A DNA stretch of 64,000 nt from Piscicola geometra (Eukaryota; Annelida; Clitellata; Hirudinida; Piscicolidae). The DNA lies in assembly GCA_943735955.1 (NCBI GenBank), contig OX030955.1:9474147-9538146 (forward strand), written 5' to 3'. The notes beneath the pieces are model-generated. The model made no database searches. It was not told the origin of the DNA and worked only from the letters and a program-made list of their open reading frames with translations. Position numbers and translations under genes: made by a program. This document shows, in pieces, positions 47,401 to 61,300 of the stretch; position 1 is the first letter of the stretch; each line of letters opens with the position of its first letter.

Positions 47401-49529
47401 GAGGGGGGTGGTGGTGGCAGCGTGGGTCTACTGACCAAGAGGGTTTATGACGTCATCCATGCCCTCTACACCATCGTTCCATCCATCCTCAACAATGTCC
47501 TGCCGCAACTCGAGTTCAAACTCAAGGTTCAACCCTTCTCACGCCATCCATACTCACCCAACCCAACCTCCCAACCCAGCCTCCCATCCACTCCTTCTCA
47601 CCCATCCAACCTCCCATCCATTCCCTCTTACCCATCCAACCTCCCATCCATTCTCTCCCAACCCAACCACTCATCCAACCTCCCATCCACTCCCTCTCAC
47701 CCATCCAACCTCCCATCCACTCCTTCTCACCCATCCAACCTCCCATCCACTCCCTCTCACCCATCCAACCTCCCATCCACTCCCTCTCACTCACCCACCC
47801 TCCCATCTACTCCCTCTCACCCATCCAACCTCCCATCCACTCCCTCTCACCCATCCAACCTCCCATCCAACCTCCCATCCAACCTCCCATCCACTCCCTC
47901 TCACCCATCCAACCTCCCATCCACTCCCTCTCACCCATCCAACCTCCCATCCACTCCCTCTCACCCATCCAACCTCCCATCCACTCCCTCTCACTCACCC
48001 ACCCTCCCATCTACTCCCAACCATCTCCCCCCCTTCTATCCACCCATCCATTCCTTCCACCCTTCCCAACATTCACCCACCCTTCCCAACATTCACCCAC
48101 CCTTCCCAACATTCACCCACCCTTCCCAACATTCACCCATCCTTCCCAACATTCACCCACCCATCCCTCTCTCCCACCCATCCACCACAGAGTAACGCGG
48201 AAGAACAACGCATAGCCGTTTGCAAGCTCCTCTCACGTCTCTTCAGCGCCCCCAACAACACACTACCCCAACAACAGACGCCCCTTTGGAATGCGTACCT
48301 TTCCAGGTGTGTGGTAGGGGTTAGGGGTTGGGTGGGTAGGTGGGTGCGTGATGGGGTGAGGAAAAAGGCGTGAGTGGTAGTGGGGTGTGTGTTGTGGTGA
48401 AGGAGGGGGGGGGAGTATGGTGAGGGGGGGGGGGGGGGAGTATGGCGTATGGTGAGTGGGCTGGTGGTGGCGAAGGGAGCAATGGAATGGAGTGGAGGGG
48501 CACGCCTGGGTTAAAGGTGACGCAGAATGATGACATTTTCCATTATTTTGTTAAATAATAGATTTGAACATCATCACCATCTTCACTTTAACATAATTAA
48601 TACGATAATCAACATCTCAACACCTTCATCATCACCATCATTATCACCAACATCATCATTATCATCACCATGACAGACTGAACGACATTGATTTGACGAT
48701 TCGTCGCCTGGTGACGCAGTCCATCCAGGAGATCATCATCAACAACCCCGAACTGCTCGAAGACCGCTCAAGCAGCAACAGCGTCGTCGGTGGGCGCTTA
48801 ATTGATTCGTTAATTAATTAACTGTTTAATTGATTAGTTAATTGCTGCTTAATTGATTCATTAATTTCTTTTCTCTTTCTCCACCACCACTTCTCTTCCG
48901 CCCGCCCACTCACTCCCCCATCCACTTCCCCATCCACTCCCCCATCCACTTTCCCATCCACTTCCCCATCCACTCATCCATCCACTCCCCCATCCACTCC
49001 CCCATCCACTCCCCCATCCACTCCCCCATCCACTCCCCCATCCACTCATCCATCCACTCATCTATCCACTCCCCCATCCACTTCCCCATCCACTCCCCCA
49101 TCCACTCATCCATCCACTCCCCCATCCACTCATCCATCCACTCCCCCATCCACTCCCCCATCCACTCCCCCATCCACTCCCTCACCCACTCCCCCATCCA
49201 CTCATCCATCCACTTCCTCACCCACTCCCCCATCCACTCATCCATCCACTCCCCCCTCGACACACAGACCTCTTGCGTCATCGTCAGCACGACTCCAATG
49301 AACTTGTAAGGATGGACGTCGTCAAGACCATCATTGGTAATAATAATAATAATTATTATTATATTATTACCAATAATAATTATTATTATTATATTAATAC
49401 CAATAATAATAATTATTATAAAACATAATGAAATAAAGAATAATTATATATCCCATAATTATTATTATTCATGATGATCATGGGACAAAACACACAATTG
49501 TGACCATGACTGAACACACACACACACAC

Positions 49530-49609
<80 letters not shown>

Positions 49610-50333
49610 GACCACGACTGAACACACAGGGGTGGCGAATGCGGACATAAGGGTGGTGCCTGACGACTTGCTAGAGTGTGTGAAAGAGAGGACCCTGGAC
49701 AAGAAGGTGTGCTTGTCTGCTTGCTTGTCTGCTTGCTTGTTTGCTTGCTTGTCTGCTTGCTTGTCTGCTTGCTTGTCTGCTTGCTTGTCTGATTGCTTGT
49801 CTGCTTGCTTGTCTGCTTGTTTGTCTGCTTGCTTGTTTGCTTGCTTGTCTGCTTGCTTGTCTGCTTGCTTGTTGCTTGGGTGAGGGGTGTGGATGGTATT
49901 AGGGTGTGGATGGGGGTGATGATGATTTGGAAGTGTGATGATGGTGGTGGGAGGAGGGGAAGGGAGGATGGTAGAGGGGTGGGAGGGGGGTAGAGGGGTG
50001 GGGGGGGGGGGTAGAGGGGTGGGAGGGGGGGGGGGTAGAGTTGAAAGGGTGGTAGGTCGAGTGGGTGATGATGATGATGATGGGGGGAGGAGTGGAGACG
50101 GTAGGAGGGAGGGTAGGAGTGTAGAGGAGTAATGATGGTGGGGGGGAGGAGTGTAGAGGAGTAATGATGGTGGGGGTGGGGGGGGGGGGAGGAGGGTAGA
50201 GGAGTAATGATGGTGGGGGGTGGGGGGGGGAGGAGTAGCGGGAGAGAGACCATGTCGAAGGAGGAAAGGGTAGTCATCAGAATTGATGAGAAGTAGATAG
50301 GTACAAGTCTCAAAACAACAACACAAACACACG

Positions 50334-50376
<43 letters not shown>

Positions 50377-52101
50377 CTTCCCGATACCGACTCAACAATG
50401 ACCACGTCACCCACACGCACAGCTCAAGGTACGTAAGGAGGCTCTGGTTGGACTCGGGCTGATATACAAGAAGAACAACAACGACCCTGACGTGAGATAT
50501 ACAATGAATTGCATTGCATTGCATTCTTTCGCATTGTACAGCATTCTACATGATGCACACCATTGTATTGTATGTTGACTTTTATTGCATCGTGCATGGA
50601 ATTGCATTATATGATGCATGGAATGGTGGGGTGCATTGCATTGTATTTCATAGTGAATTGCATTGTATTTCATAGTGAATTGCATTGTATTTCATAGTGA
50701 ATTGCATTGTATTTCATAGTGAATTGCATTGTATTTCATAGTGAATTGCATTGTATTTCATAGTGAATTGCATTGTATTTCATAGTGAATTGCATTGTGT
50801 TTCATAGTGAATTGCATTGCATTTCATAGTGAATTGCATTGTATTTCATAGTGAATTGCATTGTATGATGCATGCACTGGCAGGTGCTGAAGCGGATTGG
50901 CTGGGTGCGCAACAAGATCTTCCACGCCTACTACCAGATCAGTGTCGAAGACAAGTGCGTGGTGTTGGTGGTAGTAATGGTGGTGGTGGTGGTGATGGTG
51001 GTGGTGGTGGTGGAGGTAGTGGTAGTGAGGGTGGTGGTGGTGGTGATAGTAATATTAGTTTGATCACCTCCACCACACCATACTCCCCAACCACCACCAT
51101 ACTTCAACCACCACCACACTTCAACCACAACGACTCTCCACCCACAACGACTCTCCACCACAACCACACTCCCCTCGCCCACAACCAAAATCCCACCACA
51201 CCAACCACTAGAACCCCAAACCCTCACACCATTCCAGCCAACCCACCATCCTCACCCACCACCTCCCTCACCCACCTCCCTCACCCACCTCCCTCACCCA
51301 CCACCCTCACCAACCACCCTCACCCACTTCACCCACCACCCTCACCCACCTCACCCACCACCCTCACCCACCTCACCCACCACCCTCACCCACCTCCCTC
51401 ACCCACCTCCCTCACCCACAGAATCTTGGTTGAACGCATCCTGAACACCTCTCTCGTGCCCTACAACATGGAGGCGACAGACCGCATGCAACAACTCTAC
51501 AAGCTGTACTCTAACCTCGACGACCACGCCGTCAGGTGAGTTAGGGTTAGGGTTGGGGTTGGGGTTAGGGTTGGGGTTGGGGGGGAGCTGTGTGTGTTGT
51601 TATCAGGGGTGTCAGGTGGAGTATTTTTGTGTGTTTCGGGTGTGTGTTGTATGTCAGGGGAAGAGAGGAGGGGAGGGAGGGTGCTTGGTGGTTGTGTGTG
51701 TGTGAGGATTGAGTGAGTGTGTGTTTGAGTGGGGGTTGCGCTTTTTGGATTTGTTGTGGGTGGTGATGATGATGATAGGTATTTTCCAATAACAAAGCAA
51801 ATTCTTTCATCTCCATAGCCACCCATAAATGTAACCAGCCACCAGTACCATCATCATCATCATCATCATCATCATCACCACCACCACCACCAGTACCATC
51901 ATTATCATCATCATGATCACCTTCGCCATCATCATCACCACCACCGCCATGGCAGGGTTCTGCAGGAGATCTTCAGGACTCAATACAGCTTCAAGCTGGT
52001 GCTCAGGTCGCTGATCGACCTTTTGAGCCAGTCCAATAACGCCCCCCTCCTCAACACCAAGATCGTCGCCATGTCCAGTATGTGTGTGTGTGTGTTTTTG
52101 G

Positions 52102-52187
<86 letters not shown>

Positions 52188-52200
52188 TTTTGTGTGTGTC

Positions 52201-52295
<95 letters not shown>

Positions 52296-55200
52296 TGTGG
52301 GTGTGTGTAGTGTGTTTTGTTTGTGTGTTGTTGGGGGGGGGGGGGGGGTGTTTCGTGTGTGTGAGGTGTGTTGTTGTTTAGGGTATGTGTGTGTGTGTGT
52401 TTTTGGTGTGGTGTGTTTTGTTGTGTGTTTTGTTTCACACCATCCTCTCTTCAACCTCCATCACAACCATCTCTACCACCATCATCATCATCATCATCAC
52501 CTCCACCACCACCACTACCCTCATTATCATCATCATCACCACTACCCTCATTATCATCATCATCACCTCACACCACCACCACCACTGACAGAGCACCTAC
52601 CGGATCCTGAAAAGTCGGTTAAGGAACTTCTAAAGTTCTTTAAACTCCTCCAATGCGACGCTAAGGTGATCTTGATGATGATGATGATGATGATGAGGAG
52701 GAGGAGGAGGATGATGATGAGAAGGAGGAGGAGGAAGATGAATCTTCTTTATTTATCATGTTTTAAATAGACTTATTATGCAACATCATTAACAACACAA
52801 CCACCACCACAACCACTCCAACACCACCACAACAACAAACAACAACAACAAATACCTTCGGCAGCTGAAGGCGTGCATGCTGAGCCTCATCTCGCCGCAG
52901 TGCTCGTGCAAGAAGGCCGAGTCGTTGGTGGTGCGTGCCACACACCCACCATCATTACTAGCACCATCCACCATCATTACTAGCACCACCCACCATCATT
53001 ACTAGCACCACCCACCATCATTACTAGCGCCACCCACCATCATTACTAGCACCACCCACCATCATTACTAGCACCATCCACCATCATTACTAGCGCCACC
53101 CACCATCATTACTAGCACCACCCACCATCATTACTAGCGCCACCCACCATCATTACCAGCACCACCCACCATCATTACTAGCACCACCCACCATCATTAC
53201 TAACGCCACTTTCTATCATCATCATCATCTTCATCATACTTCTACCACTCATCATCATAACTTCTACTACACACCATCATTATCATCACTCCTCATCATC
53301 ATTACTACTACCGCATCTTCCTTCTCCATCATTACTAACACTATTCATCACCCCCCTCCATTATTACTACTATCACTCACACCCTCTCCGCCCACAACCC
53401 CAACCCTCCTTCCTCCCTCTATCCCCCCCCCTCCCCACCACCACGAACAGAAAGAAATCATCAAAAAACTAGGCGCGCAAACGCCGCAAAACACCTTCTA
53501 CTTCACGGTGAAACAGCTGCTCGAGAGAGTGGCGCCACTGATGATCGACAGCCAGGCGATCAGCTGCTTGATGCACCACGTCGAGGCGATCGGCCATTCG
53601 CGCACGGCCACCGATGCCGACCAGGGCCTCTCGGTCGAGAGCGGCTTGAAGCTATTGCAGGTGGGGGAGGTGCTGGTGGTCGGTGGTGGCGGGGTGGGTG
53701 GGGGCTTGCTTGTTGTTGGTGGGTGGTTGATTGGTTTTTTTTGGGTGCTGGGGTTGTTGTGGTTGGGGGTGTTGAGGTTGTTGGTTGTTGTTGTAGTTGA
53801 TTGCTTTTTGATTACTTACCTGTAGTTGTTGCAGACGGCTAGACGCGGTTGATGTGTTGGATTGTTTTTTTTTGTTTTTTAAGTTGTAGAATAGAATTAG
53901 TAGTTCTAGGTTGTTGAGGAGATGAGTAGATGGTGTAGCTTTTAAATCCGTAGATGTAGTTGCTGAGGGTGTTGTAGGTGTTGTAGCTTTTTAAATCTCG
54001 GATGCTTCCTCACTCACGTACAGATGCTGACGCAGCAGTTCAGTGGTTGCGTGCACACACACGAGTCTTACGCCTGTCTCTTGAGGTTCCTCAAGAACCC
54101 AGAACCCTTCATCGGTGTGTACGTGTGTGTGTGTGTGTGTGTGTGTGTTGTGTGTGTGTTTGTGTGTGTGTGTGTGCGTGTGTGTGTGTGTGGGGGGGGG
54201 AGTGTGTTTGTGTGTGTGTTTGCTTCATTGACAGTTGTGGTGCTTTGGTAGGGGTGGGATGTTGTATGGTGAAGTTGGTTGGTTTAGTGTGATTTGTTGC
54301 TGTAGTGACCATCACCTCCACCACCACCACAACAACCATCATCACAGCCATCAAAATCATCACCACCACAACCACCATCATCACAACTATCACCAGACAA
54401 CCATCATCATCATCACCACCACCACCACAGTCGACAAGGCTCTTCAGATACTCATCCACATAGGAAACAAGCAGATGCCCCATGAGCAACTGTTGGTGTT
54501 GTTGTTGTATTGTTGCTGTTGATGTTTTATTGTTGGTGTTGTTGTTTTTTTGTTGCTGGTGGTAATTTTTGTTTTTTTGTTGGTCTTGTTTTTGATTTTT
54601 TTTTGGCGTTGTTTTTGTTATTTTTTCTGATAATAGTGTTGTAGTTGTAGTTCTATTGAATGCCTCATCAACAACAAGCACCTCTCACTCCTCACGAATT
54701 ATTCAACCACCACCACAGCACCACACTGCTGCCCCTGCTCGAGAAAATGGCGACTGACGGCACTCCCAAACAGGCCAAACACGCTCTCAGGTGGCTGCAT
54801 CCCAACATCTTCCATCTTTCTCATCCTTCCATCTCTCTCATCCTTCCATCTCTCTCATCCTTCCATCTCTCTCATCCTTCCATCTCTCTCATCCTTCCAT
54901 CTCTCTCATCCTTCCATCTCTCTCATCCTTCCATCTCTCTCATCCTTCCATCTCTCTCATCCTTCCATCTCTCTCATCCTTCCATCTCTCTCATCCTTCC
55001 ATCTCTCTCATCCTTCCATCTCTCTCATCCTTCCATCTCTCTCATCCTTCCATCTTTCTCATCCTTCCATCTTTCTCATCCTTCCATCTTTCTCATCCTT
55101 CCATCTTTTTCATCCTTCCATCTTTCTCATCCTTCCATCTTTTTCATCCTTTCAAGTCTTACACCACTATCCCATCCTCCATCCGTCTATCCACTCGTTC

Positions 55201-56963
55201 CTCCACTACCCTCACATGCACTCTTTGCTCCACCACCCTTCTATCATCACACCACAAAAAACCACCACCATCATCATCATTAACACCAAAACAATCATCA
55301 TCATCACCACCACCACAACAATCACAATCATCATCATCACCTCCACTAATACAGATGCATCAACGTCATATGCGAGGACAAGGAAGAGGTGTTTGCCAGG
55401 GCTTTCGAGGTGCGTGCATCACTACACCTCCTCATTAATATTCATCACCAAATATTTTAATTAATATTCATCACCACAGTCCCTCATTAATATGCATCAC
55501 CACAGCCCCTCATTAATATGCATCACCACAGCCCCTCATTAATATTAATCACCACAGCTTCCATTATTGTTCAAAACCACGGCCCAACATTAATATAAAT
55601 CACCAAATAATTTCATTAATATTCATCACCACAGCTGCTAATTATTATTCATCAAAATATCCCTTCTTTAATATTCATCAAAATATCCCCTCATCAATAT
55701 TCATCACCACAGCCCCTTTTTAACATTCTTCACCACAGCACATCATTAATATTCATCACCACAGCGCCTCATTAATATTCATCACCACAGCACCTCATTA
55801 ATATTCATCACCACAGCATTTCATTAATATTCATCACCACAGCCCCTCATTAATATTCATCACCACAGCGCCTCATTAATATTCATTACCACAGCGCTTC
55901 ATTCATATTCTTCACCACAGCGCCTCATTAATATTCATCACCACAGCACCTCATTAATATTCATAACCACAGCGCCTCATTAATATTCATCACCACAGCG
56001 CCTCTCGGTCAGACTGACTGGAGTGAATCTCTTGAATATCTCGGCAGACGAGAGCACCAACACTGACTTGAAGCTGAAGAGTGCTGGTGCTGATAATGAT
56101 GATGGTGGTGATGATGATGATGATCATTTGGTGACGTCGATCGTCGCGATCGGTGAGTGGTGGTTTGGGGGTAGGGTGAGTGGTGGTTTGGGGGTAGGGT
56201 GGGTGATGGTTCGGGGATAGGGTGGGCGGTAGTTTGGGGGTAGGGTGGGTGGTGGTTTGGGGGTTGGGTGGGTGGTGGTTCGGGGGTATGGTAGGTGAGT
56301 AAAGGGAGGGGGAGGGTGGGTGGTGGTTCGGGGGTATGGTAGGTGAGTAAAGGGAGGGGGAGGGTGACTAGGTGTTACAAATGTACCCTTTGAAGATTAT
56401 GCTTTTTAAAATTTTCTGACATTCACTATTTATATCAACTAGAGTACACCACCACCATCATCACAACCACTACCACCAATATAATCATCACAAACACCAT
56501 CACCACCATCATCATAACCACTACCACCATCATCATCATCACAACCACCATCATCATCATCATTATCACCATCATCATCATCACAACCACCATCATCATC
56601 ATCATTATCACCACCATCATCATCATCACAACCACCATGACCACCATCATCATCATCATTATCACCACCATGACCATCATCATCATCACAACCACTACCA
56701 CCATAATCATCATCACAACCACCATGACCACCATCATCATCGTCATCACAACCACCATGACCACCATCATCATCATCATCACCACCATGACCACCATCAT
56801 CATCGTCATCATCACCACAGGCCACCTGTGCGAGTTGAGTGCTGAGCAGTTCAAGGTGGCCACTTCGACACTCGTCTTCAAGTTCATCTTCCCCGAGATC
56901 CTCATGAAAGAGAGGGTGTGTGTGTGCGTGTGTGTGTCTGTGTGTTTGTGAATGTGTGTGTCT

Positions 56964-57006
<43 letters not shown>

Positions 57007-57251
57007 TTTGTTTGTTTGTGCGCGTGTGTGTATTTGTGTGTGTGTGTTTTTTAACTGCTCTGGATGGTGATATTACATTTTCGTTATTTTGTATTAATAT
57101 ACATTGTGATGATGATAATGATTTTGACGGAAATGATGATGATGATGTCGCACTATACAGGAAACGGAAGAGAAGAGTATGGAAGACTGGTGTACTGATG
57201 AGAGTATTTCACAACATATCTGGGCAAAGGTGATGATGATAATGATGATGG

Positions 57252-57292
<41 letters not shown>

Positions 57293-57601
57293 GTGATGGT
57301 GATGATGATTATGATGCTTTCTCGCAGTTGGAGAGCTTAAAAATGGTGGTCAGGTGGATGATTTCCTCCAAGAATACCCTCAAGGTGCTAACATCATCAT
57401 CATCATTGCCGCCACCACCACCATCATCATCATCATCATCAATTACTTCTATAATGGAAACAAGATTTGTTTTCGCGTTATATTATATCGCCATCTACTA
57501 TTAACTTATACATCCGCCCGCTTCATTAAACACAAACATGAACCCACACACACAAATTAATTCACACACCCACCTACACACACATAATAAATTCACACAC
57601 A

Positions 57602-57635
<34 letters not shown>

Positions 57636-57636
57636 A

Positions 57637-57669
<33 letters not shown>

Positions 57670-58287
57670 AACAAACACAGGTAAACACGGTGATGAGGTC
57701 ATACTACACGTTGATCTTATGCGAGGGCGACTTGATGGAGAGTGGTCTGCTCAGCAAGGCAGAGATGTCCCGTCTGCGTCTGCAAGCTGGTGTGTGTGTG
57801 TGTTTGTGTGTATGTGTGTGTGTGTGTGTGTTTTTGTGTGTGTAGCCTGTGTGTGTGTGTGTGTCTGTGTGGGTCTTGTGTTTGTGTTTGTGTGTGTGTG
57901 TGTGTGTGTGTGCCTGTGTTTGTGTGTTGCCTGTGTGTGTGTGGGTCTTGTGTGTGTGTGTGTGTGCCTGTGTTTGTGTGTGTGTGTGTGTGTTTGTATC
58001 TTGTTTGGGGGTGTGTGTGTGGGTCTTGTGTTTGTGTGGGTCTTGTGCGTCTGTGTATGTGTGTGTGTGTTTGTGTGTGTAGCCTATGTGTGTGTGGGTC
58101 TTGTGTGTGTGTGTGTCTGTGTGGGTCTTGTGTTTGTGTGTGTGTGTGTGTGTGTGCCTGTATTTGTGGGTGTGTGTGTGTGCCTGTGTTTGTGTGTGTG
58201 TGTGTTTGTTTCTTGTTTGGGGGTGTGTGTGTGTGTGTGTGTGTGTGGGTCTTGTCTGTGTGTGTGTGTCTGTGTGAGTCTTGTGTT

Positions 58288-58353
<66 letters not shown>

Positions 58354-61300
58354 TGTTTGTGTTTGTGTTTGGGTCTTGTTTGAGTCTTGTTTGGGGGTGT
58401 GTGTGCGTTTGTGTGGGGGTGGGTTTGAGTCTTGTTTGGGTGTGTGCGTGTGTTCTTACTATTTTGTTTATGCGTGATTTTGGCTTTTGATATTTTATTA
58501 ATGTGTGCTTGTGCTCTTGATCTCTTCTGTTCGTGTGCGGCCTATTGTCTTGTTGCGTTCGTGACTCCATTTTCTGTGTTGATTGCATAAAAAGCAGTTT
58601 TATATTTTCACGTTTATGTTTTCTACCACTCACTTCTAGGCACCCAACCACCACACCACACGTCAAACTTCACCGCCAACCCATCCCACTACCACACACC
58701 ACCACCAACACACCACCACCACCAATACACCACACCACCAACACATCACCACCATAACACCAACACACCACACCACACACCACCAACACATCACTACCAC
58801 ACACCACCACCAACACACCACACCACCAACACACTACACCACCAACAAACCACACACCACCCCCACCAACACACCACACCACCAACACATCACCACCACA
58901 ACACCAACACACCACACCACACACCACCAACACATCACACCACTACCACACACCACCAACACACCACACCACTACCACACACCACCAACACACCACACCA
59001 TCAACACACCACACCACCAACACACCACACCACCAACACACCACACCACCAACACACCACACCACCAACACACCACCACCACCAACACACCACACCACTA
59101 CCACCAACACACCACACCACCAACAGACCCCACCACCAACACACCACACCACCAACACACCACCAACACACCACACCACCAACACACCACACCACCAACA
59201 CACCACCAACACATCACACCACACACCACCAACACACCGCACTACCAACACACTAAACCATCGCCACCAACAAACCACAACACACCACCAACACACCACA
59301 ACACACCACCAACACACCACAACACACCACCAACACACCACACCACCAACACACCACACCATCAACACATCACACCACCAACACACCACACCACACCACC
59401 AACACACCACACCACACCACCAACACACCACAACACACCACCAACACACCACACCACCAACACACCACACCACCAACACATCACACCACCAACACACCAC
59501 ACCACCAACACACCACACCACCAACACACCACACCACCAACACACCACACCACCAACACACCACACCACCAACAAACCACACCACACCACCAACACACCA
59601 CACCACCAACACACCACAACACACCACCAACACACCGCACCACCAACACACCACACCACCAACACATCACACCACCAACACACCACCAACACACCACACC
59701 ACCACACACCACCACCACCACACCATCACAACACCACACCATCACAACACCACCACCACCAACACACCACCACCAACACACCACCACCACACCACCAACA
59801 CACCAACACCACCAACACACCACCTCACCACCACCAACACACCACCACCACACCACCAACACACCACCCCCAACCACCAACACACCACACCACCAACACA
59901 CCACCACCACACCACCAACACACCACCAACACACCACCAACAGACCACCAACACACCACCAACACACCACCACACACCACCAACACACCACCACCACACC
60001 ACCAACACACCACACCACCAACACACCACCACCACACCACCAACACACCACCATCACACCACCAACACACCACCAACAGACCACCAACACACCACCAACA
60101 CACCACCACACACCACCAACACACCACCACCACACCACCAACACACCACCAACACACCACACCACCAACACACCACCAACACACCACCACCACACCACCA
60201 ACACACCACACCACCACCACACCACCACCACACCACCAACACACCACACCACCACCACACCACCAACACACCACACCACCACACAGGCAAGTGCATTTTG
60301 AAGCTGGCTCAGGAGCCCTTGTACGCCGAGAAGATCAAGCTGCAGTACTTCTCCACGGCTGCCCTCCTCATCAACGTGCGATTGGGGGGGGGGTAGTAAA
60401 AAAGGGGAGGATGGTTTGGAGAATAGAAGGGGGGGTAGTAAAAAAGGGGAGGATGGTTTGGAGAATAGAGGGGGGGGTGGTAGAAAAGGGGAGGATGGTT
60501 TGGAGAATAGAGGGGTGGGTAGGTGGGTCTAAAAAAGAGGGGTGTAGGGAATAGAGGGGGGGTGTAGGGAATAGAGGAGGGGTGTAGGGAATAGAGGAGG
60601 GGTGTAGGGAATAGAGGAGGGGTGTAGGGAATAGAGGAGGGGGAGTGTAGGGAATAGAGGGGGGATGTAGGGAATAGAGGGGGTTTAGGGAATAGAGGAG
60701 GGGGGGTGTAGGGAATAGAGGGGGGATGTAGGGAATAGAGGAGGGGTGTAGGGAACAAAATGAGGGAGGCTTGTAAAGGTGGGCATAGAGGATAGAAAAG
60801 GGGGTTTGGAAAATAGAGGGGCGGTTTAAAGCTTTTTAAGGCAATGATAGAACGCTATGAATGTGGAATCACCTATGACATCACAACCACCACCAACCAT
60901 GTACAACCAATCGCAACTCACACCCCCCCTCCCCCCCCCCCCCCCCCCCCCCCCACAAAAGGACCCGTGCGTCGAGGTGCGCAAGCAATTTGACGCCAAA
61001 GTGCACAAGGGCCTCATGTCACTGCGACTGCCCATCCAGTACATGGCGATCTTGTGTCTGGGCGCCCTGGACCCGATCAGGGATAGGAGGACCTGGGTCA
61101 GACGCCTGCTCGTCCAGAACGTAAACAAAAGGCGCGAATTCTTGAAGCAGAATGCGTCGGCGGCGAATTGTTGGTGTTGTTGGGTTGGGGTTTTTTTGGT
61201 GGGGGAGTTGTTTGTTGGGGTGTTGTTTGTTGGGGAGTTGTTTGTTGGGGTGTTGTTTGTTGGGGTGTTGTTTGTTGGGGAGTTGTTTGTTGGGGTGTTG

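Larger units (their letters stand above)
44477..48789 (+). other. PDS5: Pds5 exons 1-10 (N-terminal HEAT repeats)
   Basis: Exons 44477-44578, 44732-44836, 45117-45206, 45295-45381, 45891-45988, 46527-46653, 46797-46871, 47353-47526, 48191-48306, 48677-48789. Phases agree throughout. Exon 8 carries a Gly/Lys insertion ([13 protein letters not shown]) where vertebrate Pds5 has a short loop. Exon 10 ends phase 1 in a Ser/Asn-rich loop (DRSSSNSVV). Confidence 0.93.
49268..57384 (+). other. PDS5: Pds5 exons 11-27 (central HEAT repeats)
   Basis: Exons 49268-49336, 49630-49706, 50423-50491, 50884-50954, 51422-51535, 51956-52077, 52592-52665, 52865-52927 (or 52930), 53451-53660, 54024-54114, 54431-54491, 54719-54790, 55355-55409, 55999-56152, 56821-56915, 57161-57229, 57328-57384. 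The donor of 52865 has two in-frame choices (GTG|GTG). Exon 55999-56152 contains an Asp/Gly run (about 56094-56133) made of GAT/GGT codons, apparently an exonised triplet repeat. Confidence 0.92.

Noticed and set aside
51539..51590. True telomere or chromosome end
   Set aside because: Only about eight mixed hexamers lying inside a Pds5 intron.
58670..60282. Cys/Trp/Val-rich minus-strand frames up to 306 codons
   Set aside because: They read the CACCA satellite of Pds5 intron 28 in antisense.
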